DNA of 64,000 nt from Pleomorphomonas sp. JP5 (GCF_023721815.1 NZ_JAMDLI010000021.1:186001-250000); one strand, 5' to 3'; shown: positions 36,319 to 45,293, numbered from the stretch's first letter. Numbers and translations: made by a program. The notes: generated by a model from the letters alone, not told the origin.

Positions 36319-37203
36319 ATGAGCAGCGTCAGCGACGAAAGCGGACGTCGGCGGCTTGGCCGGGGACTGGCGGCGCTGATTGGCGATGCCAGTTCCGAGT
36401 TCGAGGTGGTCGAGCGGGTGCGCGGCATTCGCAAGGTTGCGATCGATCTCATCAAGGCCAACCCCAAGAACCCGCGTCGTCTGTTCAAGGAAGAAGACCT
36501 TGAAGAGCTGGCAGGATCCATTCGCCAGCACGGCATGATTCAGCCGGTGGTGGTGCGGCCGGCGCCGGCCGGCGCCAGCGGTTACGAGCTGATCGCAGGA
36601 GAGCGCAGGTGGCGCGCGGCGCAGAAAGCCGGTCAGCATGAGATCCCGGTCATCATCCAGGATGTTACCGACCGCGAGGCGATGGAAATTGCCATCATCG
36701 AAAACGTTCAGCGGCAGGACCTCAACCCGCTGGAAGAGGCCATGGGTTACGACCAACTCATCCAGGAGTTCGAGTACACGCAGAACGATCTGGCCTCGGT
36801 GATTGGCAAGAGCCGCAGTCATGTCGCCAACACGCTGCGCCTTCTCAAGCTGCCGGAGCCGGTCAAGCAGTATCTCAATGACGGAGCTCTGACGGCGGGC
36901 CATGCCCGCGCTCTGATCGCCGCCCCCGATCCGGCGGCGCTCGCCAAGCGCATCGTCGAAGAGGGAATGACCGTGCGTTCCGCGGAAACCATGGCCCAGG
37001 CGACCATTTCCGAGCCGCATGGCCGAGCGAAAGCGGCAAAGCCGGACAAGGATGCGGACACTCGCGCGCTGGAAAAGCGACTGTCCGATGCGCTTGGACT
37101 GACCGTAGAGATCCGGCACAAGCCCAATGGCTCTGGTGAGATCAGGTTCGGCTACGCCAATCTTGATCAACTCGACGATATCATCCGGCGGCTGGAAGGC
37201 TGA
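36319..37203 (+). CDS. parB: Chromosome partitioning protein ParB
   Basis: Encodes 294 residues. The N-terminus RRRLGRGLAALIGD is the ParA-interacting motif. The CTP-binding ParB/Srx core contains NPRRLFKEEDLEELAGSIR and the arginine patch GERRWRAAQKAG. The HTH region reads YTQNDLASVIGKSRSHVANTLRLLKLP. The C-terminal dimerisation domain has ALEKRLSDALGLTVEIRH. Binds parS (30990-31005 and 32536-32551) and spreads as a CTP-gated clamp. GAAGG upstream supports ATG 36319. Confidence 0.96.
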   Translation: MSSVSDESGRRRLGRGLAALIGDASSEFEVVERVRGIRKVAIDLIKANPKNPRRLFKEEDLEELAGSIRQHGMIQPVVVRPAPAGASGYELIAGERRWRAAQKAGQHEIPVIIQDVTDREAMEIAIIENVQRQDLNPLEEAMGYDQLIQEFEYTQNDLASVIGKSRSHVANTLRLLKLPEPVKQYLNDGALTAGHARALIAAPDPAALAKRIVEEGMTVRSAETMAQATISEPHGRAKAAKPDKDADTRALEKRLSDALGLTVEIRHKPNGSGEIRFGYANLDQLDDIIRRLEG

Positions 37204-37238
37204 GACATCTCGTTTCGCAATCGATCGATTCGTAAACG

Positions 37239-37274
37239 AAACGCCCCGACGAGATCGATCGTTGGGGCGTTTTC
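37239..37274 (+). terminator. Intrinsic terminator downstream of parB
   Basis: AAACGCCCCGAC (37239-37250) and GTTGGGGCGTTT (37261-37272) form a 12-bp stem with one G-T pair and a 10-base loop, ending in TTTTC. It closes the plus-strand run from hemE to parB. Confidence 0.8.
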
Positions 37275-37320
37275 ATTTCGACTCCGTTTCCCGAACTCCG
37301 CGGAGCTCGGTTGACGGTCC

Positions 37321-38469
37321 TCAGCGCTGCGATAGGGCGTTCACCATGCGGTTGATCCCTTCGTCGAGGAGCGACCGGGGGCAGCCAAAGTTGAGGCGAA
37401 TGTGATGGTCGTCGCCACCGAAACTTGGGCCGGGGTTGAAGGCAACCTTGGCCTTGTCGAGGAAGAAGCGGTAGGCGTCGCCCAGATCGAGGGCGGAGCA
37501 GTCGAGCCAGGCAAGATAGGTTGCGTCGGGCGTATGGACCCGGATGCCCGGGATTTCTCGTTCGAGGCGAGCAATCAGATGGTTCCGATTGGCCTCGAGA
37601 TAGGTGAGGAGCGCCTGCTTCCACGGCCGTCCGTGGCGAAGGGCGGCTTCGGTGGCGATAAGGCCCAGCACGTTGGCGCCTTCGCTCATGCCGAGACTGG
37701 CTGCCGCGAAGCGGTGGCGTAGCTCGGCATCGGGAATGATGGCATAGGCGGTCTTCAGGCCAGCAATGTTGTAGGTCTTGCTGGCGGCCATCAGGGTAAT
37801 GGTGCGACTTGCGACGTCGGGTGACAGCGAGGCAATGGGCACGTGCTTTGCGCCGCCGTAGACGATGTCACAATGAATCTCATCCGAAATGATCACGGAA
37901 CCGGAAGAAAGGCAGGCCTTCGCGATGGCTTCGAGCTCTGAACGTGTTCTTGTCCGGCCCGTGGGATTATGCGGGTTGCAGAGCAGGAAAGCCGCTGAGT
38001 CCTCAAGAGCGCCGGTCAAACGGTCAAGATCTACCGCCGACCCTTGTTCGACCGACAGAAGCGGGACATCGACGCGCGTGAGGTCCCAGTTGCCGGCAGC
38101 GGCGAGGATTGGGGGGTAGACAGGCGTTTCCACCACAAGCCGATCACCCGATTTGGTGAGGGCCTTGAGCGCCTGGTTGAAGCCGGGTACGACACCGGGC
38201 AGAAACACCACGTCGGCGGGCGAAATGGACCAGCCGTAGAGATCCAGCATGTCAGCTGCGATTGCGTCACGGAGGGAGGCCGGGCCGGGACCGCCATAGC
38301 CGAACACCGGGTGGTCGAGACGGTCGCGCAAGGCGGCCAGGATCGGTTCGGCAACCGGGAAGTCCATATCGGCCACCCACATCGGCAAAACGCCCTCGGG
38401 ATAGCGGTCCCATTTGGACGTAGGCACCTGCCGTCGATCGATGACGGTGTCGAAGTCGTGGGCAGCCAT
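37321..38469 (-). CDS. PLP-dependent aminotransferase, MalY/PatB (cystathionine beta-lyase-like) family
   Basis: Encodes 382 residues from ATG 38469 (AAGGA 9 bases upstream). Fold-type I PLP enzyme. The N-terminal stretch RYPEGVLPMWVADMDFPVAEP is diagnostic of the MalY/PatB group. FLLCNPHNPTGRTRTRSEL, ISDEIHCDIVYGGAKHVPIASL and the Schiff-base Lys of AASKTYNIAGLKTAY are all present. PatB proteins split cystathionine or related C-S compounds; the actual substrate here is not known. It faces parB tail-to-tail. A long inverted repeat lies upstream (38512-38544). Confidence 0.87.
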   Translation of the reverse strand: MAAHDFDTVIDRRQVPTSKWDRYPEGVLPMWVADMDFPVAEPILAALRDRLDHPVFGYGGPGPASLRDAIAADMLDLYGWSISPADVVFLPGVVPGFNQALKALTKSGDRLVVETPVYPPILAAAGNWDLTRVDVPLLSVEQGSAVDLDRLTGALEDSAAFLLCNPHNPTGRTRTRSELEAIAKACLSSGSVIISDEIHCDIVYGGAKHVPIASLSPDVASRTITLMAASKTYNIAGLKTAYAIIPDAELRHRFAAASLGMSEGANVLGLIATEAALRHGRPWKQALLTYLEANRNHLIARLEREIPGIRVHTPDATYLAWLDCSALDLGDAYRFFLDKAKVAFNPGPSFGGDDHHIRLNFGCPRSLLDEGINRMVNALSQR

Positions 38470-38511
38470 GAACAAAAGTCCTTATTCTGGAAGCAGATCA
38501 GGAAACACTAG

Positions 38512-38544
38512 ACCCAAAGGCCGGATCTGATCCAGTCTTTGGGT
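38512..38544. repeat. 33-bp perfect two-tier inverted repeat
   Basis: ACCCAAAG (38512-38519) pairs with CTTTGGGT (38537-38544), and inside them GGATC (38523-38527) pairs with GATCC (38529-38533). The spacer triplets between the arms are GCC and AGT. It lies between two minus-strand genes and may end the yciB-VOC transcript or be an operator for the PatB-like gene. Confidence 0.55.
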
Positions 38545-38572
38545 GGGCGAGGGCTGATGGCAAGGGAAACTG

Positions 38573-38965
38573 TCAGGGGCGCTTCAGCTCGATAAGGTCC
38601 CAACGGTTGCCGTAGAGATCCTCGAAGACGGCAACGGTACCGTAGGTTTCCAAGCGCGGCTCTTCGAGGAAGTGGACCCCTCTGGCCGAAAAGAGCGCAT
38701 AATCGCGAGCGAAGTCGTCGGTTTCGAGGAACAGGAAGACCCGGCCACCGGTCTGGTCGCCAATATGCGCGGCCTGCTCTGGTCCGTCGGCTTGGGCAAG
38801 CAACAAGGCGGCGCCGGTGCCGCCTGGACCGACCCGCACCCATCGTTTGCCGTCACCAAGCGGTGTGTCTTCGATCAGCGAGAAGCCGAGCGTATCGACG
38901 TAGAATGCGATCGCCTCGTCATAGTCGGCTACGAGAAGTGCCAGGTTGGCGATCGTCCGGGTCAT
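38573..38965 (-). CDS. VOC (glyoxalase/bleomycin-resistance fold) superfamily protein
   Basis: Encodes 130 residues from ATG 38965, with AAGGA 7 bases upstream; the longer frame to 39394 is antisense-like read-through of yciB. One VOC module is seen: [29 protein letters not shown], a central WVRVGPGG, and [20 protein letters not shown] at the end. Such proteins bind a metal and act as lyases, dioxygenases or antibiotic-binding proteins; this member's substrate is not evident. Starts inside the yciB stop (ATGA), so it is cotranscribed with that gene. Confidence 0.85.
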   Translation of the reverse strand: MTRTIANLALLVADYDEAIAFYVDTLGFSLIEDTPLGDGKRWVRVGPGGTGAALLLAQADGPEQAAHIGDQTGGRVFLFLETDDFARDYALFSARGVHFLEEPRLETYGTVAVFEDLYGNRWDLIELKRP

Positions 38966-39558
38966 GCCGGATCCTTGGAGGCATCCGGTTGCTCGATGGC
39001 ATGGCGCGACAGAAGCGGCAACTGCGCGATCGAGAAAACCAAGGTCAGCGGCATGATGCCCCAGACCTTGAAGGCGACCCAGAACTCCGTCGACTGGGTC
39101 CGCCATATCAGCTCGTTGAGGATGGCCAGCAGGAAGAAGAACAGGCCCCAGCGGATCGTCAGCTTGCGCCAGCCGGCGGCGTCCAGGTGGAAGGCGCCGT
39201 CGAAGACATAGCCGAGCAGCGTCTTGCCGAAGAGGAGGCCGCCGAGAAGAGCGCCACCGAACAGGCAGTTGACGATGGTCGGCTTCATCTTGATGAAGGT
39301 GTCGTCGTGGAGCACCAGCGTCAGCGTTCCGAAAACGGCAACGACGATACCGGTAACCAGCGGCATGATGGCAAGCCGTCGATTGATTATCCACGAGGCG
39401 ACAAGCGCCACTGCCATGGCCGCCATGAAGGCCCCGGTGGCGACAAAAATACCAAAACGACCGTTCGCAAAGAAGAAGACGAGAAGCGGCCCCAGTTCAA
39501 GGGCCATCTTGAGCCAAGGGTTCTCGGCCTTGCGGCCAGCGGCGGGCAGTTCGGTCAT
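38962..39558 (-). CDS. yciB: YciB family inner-membrane protein (septation protein A)
   Basis: Encodes 198 residues. About five to six membrane helices. Family motifs include [23 protein letters not shown] at the N-terminus, [26 protein letters not shown] in the middle and [20 protein letters not shown]-type sequence later, with [14 protein letters not shown] near the end. YciB is linked to envelope and septum formation in E. coli and Shigella; its mechanism is not established. The 3' end overlaps the VOC gene by 4 bp. The LolA-like gene starts upstream on the same strand, with a 22-bp gap. Confidence 0.9.
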   Translation of the reverse strand: MTELPAAGRKAENPWLKMALELGPLLVFFFANGRFGIFVATGAFMAAMAVALVASWIINRRLAIMPLVTGIVVAVFGTLTLVLHDDTFIKMKPTIVNCLFGGALLGGLLFGKTLLGYVFDGAFHLDAAGWRKLTIRWGLFFFLLAILNELIWRTQSTEFWVAFKVWGIMPLTLVFSIAQLPLLSRHAIEQPDASKDPA

Positions 39559-39580
39559 CGATCACTCCTGGAGGGGCGCG

Positions 39581-40252
39581 TCACTTGTACTTGGAATAGT
39601 TGATCTCGAACCACTCGGGATTGGTGGGGTTGCCCACCTTGGTCTCGTAGATGGCCACCGTGGTGTCAAAGCCCTGATCGTCGGTTACGGTCCACTGCTT
39701 CAGTTCGGTGGTGCGCGCGTCGAAGTAGAGCGTCAGATGGCTGGTGACGAAGGTTCCGGGGTCCTGAAGGCGGATGACGATGAAATCGGAGTCGGCACTG
39801 ACCGACTGCACCACCGCTTCCTCAAGAAGATTGATGTTCTTGTCCAGCAGGAAGCGCAACGGCGTTTCGGACAGCAGGTAGAGTGTTTGCGACTGCATGG
39901 CCTTGTCGTCGACCGCTACCGTCCGGCCGTCGACGGTAATGTCCAGCTGTGCCGGCGGGTAGTAACGGAAGCGCATCTTGCCGGGTCGGTCGATGACGAA
40001 ATAGCCTGTCGTCTCACCGCCATCGGGCGCCGTCTGCAGGAACTTTCCCTCGAATGTGGTGATCGAGTTGAAGTAGCGATTGACCGCCTGAACCGTGGCA
40101 AGCTGCTCCGGCGAGAGATTGGCAAGGTTGGGCTTGGCGGCTGCTTCCGTCGCAGCGAAGGGCGAACCCGCGGTGGCGAGCGCCAGCGTCGCGCCGGCTC
40201 CGGCAAGGCCGTTCAGGAACGCGCGGCGCCCCATCTTCTGGGTATGAAACAT
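39581..40252 (-). CDS. LolA-like outer-membrane lipoprotein carrier protein with Tat-type signal
   Basis: Encodes 223 residues from ATG 40252 (GAGAGG upstream). The N-terminus has a twin-arginine-like motif, GRRAFLNGL, followed by a hydrophobic stretch GAGATLALATAGSPFAA. The mature part fits the LolA fold: VNRYFNSITTFEGKFLQ, GYFVIDRPGKMRFRYYPP and WTVTDDQGFDTTVAIYE. LolA ferries lipoproteins across the periplasm. Tat-type export of a LolA-like protein is less usual than Sec export. Divergent from yggS across 227 bp. Confidence 0.85.
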   Translation of the reverse strand: MFHTQKMGRRAFLNGLAGAGATLALATAGSPFAATEAAAKPNLANLSPEQLATVQAVNRYFNSITTFEGKFLQTAPDGGETTGYFVIDRPGKMRFRYYPPAQLDITVDGRTVAVDDKAMQSQTLYLLSETPLRFLLDKNINLLEEAVVQSVSADSDFIVIRLQDPGTFVTSHLTLYFDARTTELKQWTVTDDQGFDTTVAIYETKVGNPTNPEWFEINYSKYK

Positions 40253-40479
40253 CGCGGATAGCCTCTCCGTTGTTGCCTTCCGCAGGCTATGAAGGCGCTG
40301 CGGCACACGCCTCACCCACTTAAAGATCAGAAGATGGCGAAACAAGGTAGAGTTTCCTGCGTCGTATTGACAAGACGGCGGCGGGCGCCAAAGACAGGCA
40401 TCAGATCGGGTGGAAGGAGAAGTCTTCCGCCTTCAAGGCTTGGGCCTTCGCGGGGTTTGCGGAGAATGGAGAGGCCAGT

Positions 40480-41154
40480 ATGACCATTTCCGAAGCGCTT
40501 GGACGGGTGCGAGCGACAATCGAGGGTGCCGAGGAAGAAGCTGGCCGGCCGGCCGGATCGGTGAAGCTGATCGCCGTTTCCAAGACCTTTCCGGAGGCGG
40601 ACGTCCGCGCCGCCATCGCGGCGGGACAGCTTGTCTTCGGCGAGAACCGGGTACAGGAGGCCGCTGCCAAGTTTCCGTCGGTCAAGGTTGATTTTCCCAG
40701 CGTGGAGCTGCATCTGATCGGGCCGCTTCAGTCGAACAAGGTGCGAGAGGCCGTGGCCTTGTTCGACGTCATCCATAGCGTTGACCGTGAAAAGATCGCT
40801 GCGGCCCTCGCCAAGGAAATGCAGGCGCAGGACCGCTTTCCGAAGCTGCTCGTTCAGGTCAACACGGGCGAGGAACCGCAGAAGGCCGGCATCCCGCCGC
40901 GCGAGACGGTGGATTTCGTGAAACGCTGCCGCGACGAGCACGGCCTGACCATCGCCGGTCTGATGTGCATTCCGCCCGTTGGCGATCCGCCGGCGCCGCA
41001 TTTCGCCCTGCTTGACGAGTTGGCTCGCCGCGCCGGGGTTGCCTTTCGCTCGATGGGGATGTCGTCCGATTACGAAACGGCGATCGGGCAGGGCGCGACG
41101 CATGTCCGGGTCGGTAGCGCCATCTTCGGCTATCGCACCTACGGAGCTGCCTGA
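40480..41154 (+). CDS. YggS/PLPBP family pyridoxal phosphate homeostasis protein
   Basis: Encodes 224 residues. PLP-binding protein with an alanine-racemase-like barrel and no known catalytic activity, involved in vitamin B6 and amino acid balance. PLP-Lys35 is in VKLIAVSKTFP; FGENRVQEA, LHLIGPLQSNKVREAV and GLMCIPP follow. The end carries the phosphate-binding SMGMSSDYETAIGQGATHVRVGSAIFG, the strongest family signature. Its last 16 bp overlap the convergent ccmG gene. Confidence 0.93.
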   Translation: MTISEALGRVRATIEGAEEEAGRPAGSVKLIAVSKTFPEADVRAAIAAGQLVFGENRVQEAAAKFPSVKVDFPSVELHLIGPLQSNKVREAVALFDVIHSVDREKIAAALAKEMQAQDRFPKLLVQVNTGEEPQKAGIPPRETVDFVKRCRDEHGLTIAGLMCIPPVGDPPAPHFALLDELARRAGVAFRSMGMSSDYETAIGQGATHVRVGSAIFGYRTYGAA

Positions 41155-41723
41155 GCCGCGATGGCCTTCTCGATGGCCGGCATCAGTTCCGCCGAAATCC
41201 TATCGGGTGTGAGCGGCCCAACCAGCTTCGCGGCAATTCGACCGTTGGCAACCACGAAGGTTTCCGGCACGCCATAGACGCCCCAGTCGATGCCGACGCG
41301 GCCTTTGCGATCGGCGCCGACGGCGGCATAGGGATTGCCCAGGCCGTTGAGGAAGCGCAGCGCCTGGTCGTCGGCGTCCTTGTAGTTGAGGCCGTAGAGG
41401 CGAAAGCGCGGGTCCTGGGCAAGACCGGTCAGTAGCGGGTGCTCCGCACGACAAGGTGCGCACCAGCTGGCGAACACGTTGACGACGGAAACGCCCTTGG
41501 CAAGGTCGGCGGTCGAAAGACCGGGAACCGGCACTCCGTCCCGCATCAGGCCGGCGATCGGTTCGAGTTGGAACTCCGGCACGGGTTTGTCGATCAGCGC
41601 CGAGGGTATCTCCGATGGATCGCCTGCACCGAGTTTCGCGTAGAAGAGGACCGCGAGCGCCAGAAACAAGGCGAGGGGGACGAGCGCCAGAAGTTTGGCG
41701 CGGCGGCGCGTTGGTTGGCTCAC
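41139..41723 (-). CDS. ccmG: Thiol:disulfide interchange protein CcmG (DsbE)
   Basis: Encodes 194 residues from GTG 41723, overlapping the ccmD stop (GTGA), with GGAG upstream. One N-terminal helix (LLALVPLALFLALAVLFYA) anchors it in the inner membrane. The periplasmic thioredoxin-like domain has the active site VNVFASWCAPCRAEHPLL and the cis-Pro loop GVYGVPETFVV. CcmG keeps apocytochrome c or CcmH thiols reduced during cytochrome c maturation. Longer frames upstream overlap ccmD and are rejected. Confidence 0.92.
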   Translation of the reverse strand: MSQPTRRRAKLLALVPLALFLALAVLFYAKLGAGDPSEIPSALIDKPVPEFQLEPIAGLMRDGVPVPGLSTADLAKGVSVVNVFASWCAPCRAEHPLLTGLAQDPRFRLYGLNYKDADDQALRFLNGLGNPYAAVGADRKGRVGIDWGVYGVPETFVVANGRIAAKLVGPLTPDRISAELMPAIEKAIAAQAAP

Positions 41724-41944
41724 GCCTGCGTCTCCAGCTTGCCGTCCACGGGAGTTTCGGGCGCTATACGGGCGGCGGCGCGCGCCGAGCGGCGGGTCAG
41801 GCCGCGCGCTTCGAGGGCCGAGAGCGTATGTCTCAGCCTGCGGTGATCCAGAACCACCCAAAGTGTGAGGCCGAGAGCTGTGAGTGTCGCCGCGCCGTAG
41901 CTCAGAAGAATGAAATCGGCGTAGGGGCCGAGAGAAGTGATCAT
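41720..41944 (-). CDS. ccmD: Heme exporter protein CcmD
   Basis: Encodes 74 residues. Small single-helix membrane protein of cytochrome c maturation: GPYADFILLSYGAATLTALGLTLWVVLDHRR, followed by a basic cytoplasmic tail, as in other CcmD proteins. CcmD helps release holo-CcmE from the CcmABC complex. Its start overlaps the ccmC stop (ATGA) and its stop overlaps the ccmG start. Position between ccmC and ccmG makes the call firm despite the short sequence. Confidence 0.88.
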   Translation of the reverse strand: MITSLGPYADFILLSYGAATLTALGLTLWVVLDHRRLRHTLSALEARGLTRRSARAAARIAPETPVDGKLETQA

Positions 41945-42669
41945 CGGGCGGCTCCGGCGGCGGTCAGGCCAAGGGCGCGAATGCGTCGGCGCAGAATCTC
42001 GTTGCGCATCGCGGCCAGATGCAATGTGACGAGAAGCGCCGTGAAGGCCAGGGCCATGGCTGCGAGCGGCAGCAGCATGGTGGCGTCTATGGTCGGGCCG
42101 TCCATGCGGAACACCGATGCCGGCTGATGCAACGTGTTCCACCAATCGACCGAAAACTTGATGATCGGCAGGTTGACCGAACCGACCAGAATCAGGATCG
42201 CGGCAGCCCGTGCGCCGCGCGTCGGGTCCTCAATGGTGCGCCAGAGCGCGATGAGGCCTAGATACATGATGAACAGAACCAACACCGAGGTCAGGCGCGC
42301 ATCCCACTCCCAATAGGTGCCCCACATCGGCCGGCCCCACAGCGAGCCGGTCACCAGCGCCAGCGCCGTGAAGGTGGCGCCGATCGGAGCTGCGGCTCGG
42401 GCCGCCACGTCGGCAAGCGGGTGCCGCCAGACCAGCGTACCGAGCGCGGAGACGGCCATGATGCCGTAGGTCAGCATGGAGAGCCAGGCAGCGGGCACGT
42501 GGATATACATGATCCTGACCGTCTCGCCTTGAAGATAGTCGGCCGGCGAACGGACGACCAAGACGAGGCCCGCAGCAAACAAGGCGACTGTGAGGCCGGC
42601 AAGCCAAGGGATCAGGCGGCTCGCAAGAACCAGGAAACGTGAGGGGTTGGCGAGATCGGCGAGGAGCAT
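41941..42669 (-). CDS. ccmC: Heme ABC transporter permease CcmC
   Basis: Encodes 242 residues from ATG 42669 (GAGG 6 bases upstream); the longer frame to 42870 runs into ftsY. Six membrane helices. The tryptophan-rich heme-handling motif WGRPMWGTYWEWDARLTS is diagnostic, with conserved His residues in IMYIHVPAAWLS and WWNTLHQPAS. CcmC loads heme on CcmE. The genes ccmA and ccmB, normally just upstream, are absent here; ftsY takes their place. Confidence 0.93.
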   Translation of the reverse strand: MLLADLANPSRFLVLASRLIPWLAGLTVALFAAGLVLVVRSPADYLQGETVRIMYIHVPAAWLSMLTYGIMAVSALGTLVWRHPLADVAARAAAPIGATFTALALVTGSLWGRPMWGTYWEWDARLTSVLVLFIMYLGLIALWRTIEDPTRGARAAAILILVGSVNLPIIKFSVDWWNTLHQPASVFRMDGPTIDATMLLPLAAMALAFTALLVTLHLAAMRNEILRRRIRALGLTAAGAAR

Positions 42670-42793
42670 GCTTGCCTCGAGGCGTGGTGCGCGACCGCCA
42701 GTCGCGGCTTCGACGTATTCCAGACTGCACAAATAGCGGCTTCGTCGGCGACCGGCAATCCACACCAGCGAGAAGGGTGTCTCGCGCGAGCCG

Positions 42794-43825
42794 TCAGTCG
42801 CCAAGCCCGGCGATGGCGCGGGCGAAGTCGCGGGCGGCGAACGGCTCGAGATCGTCGATCCCTTCGCCAACGCCGATGAAGTGGACCGGCAGGCCGAACT
42901 TTTCGGCGATGGCGACCAGGATGCCGCCGCGCGCCGTACCGTCGAGCTTGGTCATGACGAGACCAGTAACACCGGCTGTCCGGCCGAAGGCTTCCACTTG
43001 CGAAACGGCATTCTGTCCAGTCGTGGCGTCGAGGACCAGGAGCACGTCGTGCGGCGCGGTGGGGTCGATCTTGCGGATGACGCGGATGACCTTCTCGAGC
43101 TCGGCCATCAGTTCGGCCTTGTTCTGAAGGCGCCCGGCCGTATCGATCATCAGGACGTCGACACCCTCGGCCTTGGCCTTGGTCAGCGCATCGAAGGCGA
43201 GGCCGGCCGAGTCGGAGCCGACGTCGCGGGCAATGATCGGCACATTGGTGCGCGCTGCCCAGACCTTCAACTGGTCGATGGCGGCGGCACGGAAGGTGTC
43301 ACCTGCCGCCAACATGACCTTCTTGCCCTCGGCAGTGAACTTCGAGGCAAGCTTGCCGATGGTGGTGGTCTTGCCCGAACCGTTGACGCCGACCACGAGA
43401 ACCACCTGCGGCGTTTCGTTTGGCTTCAGCGCAAAAGGAACGGCGACCGGAGCTAGAACCTTCTCAACCTCGTCCGCCAGAATGGTTTTGACCTCTTGGT
43501 CGGTGACGTCCTTGCCGTAGCGCTCGGACGACAGGCGATCGGTAATGACCGAGGCGACGGCGACGCCGAGATCGGCCTGAATCAGAACATCTTCGAGTTC
43601 TTCAAGCGTTTCGGCGTCGAGCTTGCGCTTGGTGAAGATGGAGACGATTCCGCCGCCAATCGCCTGCGAAGATCGAGACATGCCGGAAGTGAGGCGATGG
43701 AACCAGGACGGACGGTCGGCGGCGACGGGTGCCTCCGGCTCGACCGTTGATTCACGTGTATCCGGCGCTTCGCGTCCACCACCAAACCAACGCCCGATGA
43801 GGCCAGGCTTCTTGTCGTCCGACAT
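42794..43825 (-). CDS. ftsY: Signal recognition particle receptor FtsY
   Basis: Encodes 343 residues. An acidic, variable N-terminus of about 50 residues is followed by the helical N domain and the GTPase G domain. G motifs: GVNGSGKTTTIGKLA, the DTFRAAAIDQL box, MIDTAGRLQNK, TKLDGTARGG and GVGEGIDDLEPF. FtsY docks SRP-bound ribosomes at the inner membrane. The partner gene ffh is at 46451. On this strand the order is dapF-mtaB-ftsY, a known Hyphomicrobiales arrangement. Confidence 0.95.
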   Translation of the reverse strand: MSDDKKPGLIGRWFGGGREAPDTRESTVEPEAPVAADRPSWFHRLTSGMSRSSQAIGGGIVSIFTKRKLDAETLEELEDVLIQADLGVAVASVITDRLSSERYGKDVTDQEVKTILADEVEKVLAPVAVPFALKPNETPQVVLVVGVNGSGKTTTIGKLASKFTAEGKKVMLAAGDTFRAAAIDQLKVWAARTNVPIIARDVGSDSAGLAFDALTKAKAEGVDVLMIDTAGRLQNKAELMAELEKVIRVIRKIDPTAPHDVLLVLDATTGQNAVSQVEAFGRTAGVTGLVMTKLDGTARGGILVAIAEKFGLPVHFIGVGEGIDDLEPFAARDFARAIAGLGD

Positions 43826-43843
43826 GCTCGTTGGTCCTTCGCC

Positions 43844-45100
43844 TCAGGCGGCCTTGGAAATAAGGGTGCGGTCGGTCCGGCCTATGACGACGGCCGGGAC
43901 GATCTCGCCCGGTGCGCCCCGGTCGATCTCGGTGAGCGTGAACTGTTCGGTGCGGCCGAGCCCGTCTTTCTCGACGAGTACGGCGTGATGCCGACCGGTC
44001 TCGGCGTCAAGATGGGCGCGGAATGCGAGGTCGCCCTTCTCTCTCAATCTAGACGCGCGAATCTTGATATCGGCTCGCTCTACTTGTGGCATGCGAGCGG
44101 CCGGCGTACCCGGGCGAGGCGAATAGGGAAAGACATGGAGATGAGTAAGGCCGCAGTCATCGACGATGGCGAGAGAGTTGCGGAACATGTCCTCGGTCTC
44201 GGTGGGGAAGCCGGCGATGATATCGGCGCCGAACACCATGTCGGGTCTGAGGCGTCGCGCTTCGTCGCAGAAGCGGATGGCATCCGCCCGCAGATGGCGG
44301 CGCTTCATGCGCTTCAGGATCAAATCGTCGCCATGCTGAAGAGACAGGTGCATGTGCGGCATCAGCCGCTCTTCCTCGGCGATCGCCGCCATGAGGTCCG
44401 GGTCGGCTTCGATCGAGTCGATCGAGGAAATGCGCAGGCGGGAGAGCTCAGGCACCTCCTTCAGGATGGATCGGGTCAGGCGACCGAGGCGCGGGTTGCC
44501 CGGCAGATCGTCGCCGTAGGAGGTGAGGTCGACGCCGGTCAGCACCACCTCGGCGTAACCGTTTTCCACGAGGCGGCGCACCTGGGCGACCACATCGCCC
44601 ATCGGGACCGAACGGGAGTTGCCTCGACCGAAGGGGATGATGCAGAAGGTGCAGCGGTGGTCGCAGCCGTTTTGCACCTGAACGAAGGCCCGGGTGCGCC
44701 CCTCGAAGCCGTCGACCAGGTGCAGTGCGGTTTCGCGCACGCTCATGATGTCGTTGACGCGGGTCTTTTCCTCTGCCGACACGCCGAAATCGGGGATCGC
44801 CTGATAGGCCGCCTCGGTGAGCTTGTCGGCGTTGCCGACAACGAGATCGACCTCTTCCATGCCGGCGAACAGTTCGGGCGTGGTCTGGGCGGCGCAGCCC
44901 GTCACGACGATACGGGCCTCTGGATTGGCGCGACGGGCGCGACGGATCGCCTGCTTGGCCTGTCGCACCGCTTCCCCGGTGACGGCGCAGGTGTTGACCA
45001 GCACGGCCTCGGACAGGCCTGCCTCGGCCGCTTTTCGCCGCATCACTTCCGATTCCGCCGTGTTGAGGCGGCAGCCGAAGGTGATCACCTCGATTGCCAT
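43844..45100 (-). CDS. mtaB: tRNA t6A37 methylthiotransferase MtaB
   Basis: Encodes 418 residues. Radical SAM methylthiotransferase that turns t6A37 into ms2t6A37. The UPF0004 domain Cys residues are Cys10 (GCRLNTAES), Cys38 (NTCAVT) and Cys69 (VTGCAAQ). The radical SAM motif is Cys146-x3-Cys150-x2-Cys153 (CDHRCTFC). A TRAM-like C-terminal end closes it. Motif NTCAVT and the lengths fit MtaB rather than MiaB or RimO. Starts 193 bp after dapF and ends 18 bp before ftsY. Confidence 0.92.
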   Translation of the reverse strand: MAIEVITFGCRLNTAESEVMRRKAAEAGLSEAVLVNTCAVTGEAVRQAKQAIRRARRANPEARIVVTGCAAQTTPELFAGMEEVDLVVGNADKLTEAAYQAIPDFGVSAEEKTRVNDIMSVRETALHLVDGFEGRTRAFVQVQNGCDHRCTFCIIPFGRGNSRSVPMGDVVAQVRRLVENGYAEVVLTGVDLTSYGDDLPGNPRLGRLTRSILKEVPELSRLRISSIDSIEADPDLMAAIAEEERLMPHMHLSLQHGDDLILKRMKRRHLRADAIRFCDEARRLRPDMVFGADIIAGFPTETEDMFRNSLAIVDDCGLTHLHVFPYSPRPGTPAARMPQVERADIKIRASRLREKGDLAFRAHLDAETGRHHAVLVEKDGLGRTEQFTLTEIDRGAPGEIVPAVVIGRTDRTLISKAA

Positions 45101-45293
45101 GCTTTCGTTCCGATGCTGATGTTCAAACCGGCTATATGGCGGAAAGGCGCGAAAATTGCCAGAGCGGAAACCAAGCGTCCGTTGTCGCGATCCCGGCGTC
45201 GGACGCCAAGCCAGTAAGGCCCGAAGTCACCATAGCCGGTTGAGGCACCGCCAAGACAACGCCAACCGAGCGTGTCCGGACCGACGAGGCGCC

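Noticed and set aside
43749-43764. A CACGTG-centred sequence in ftsY resembling parS
   Set aside because: Only 12 of 16 positions match the parS consensus, it lies inside ftsY coding sequence and about 16 kb from the origin. Chance similarity is more likely.
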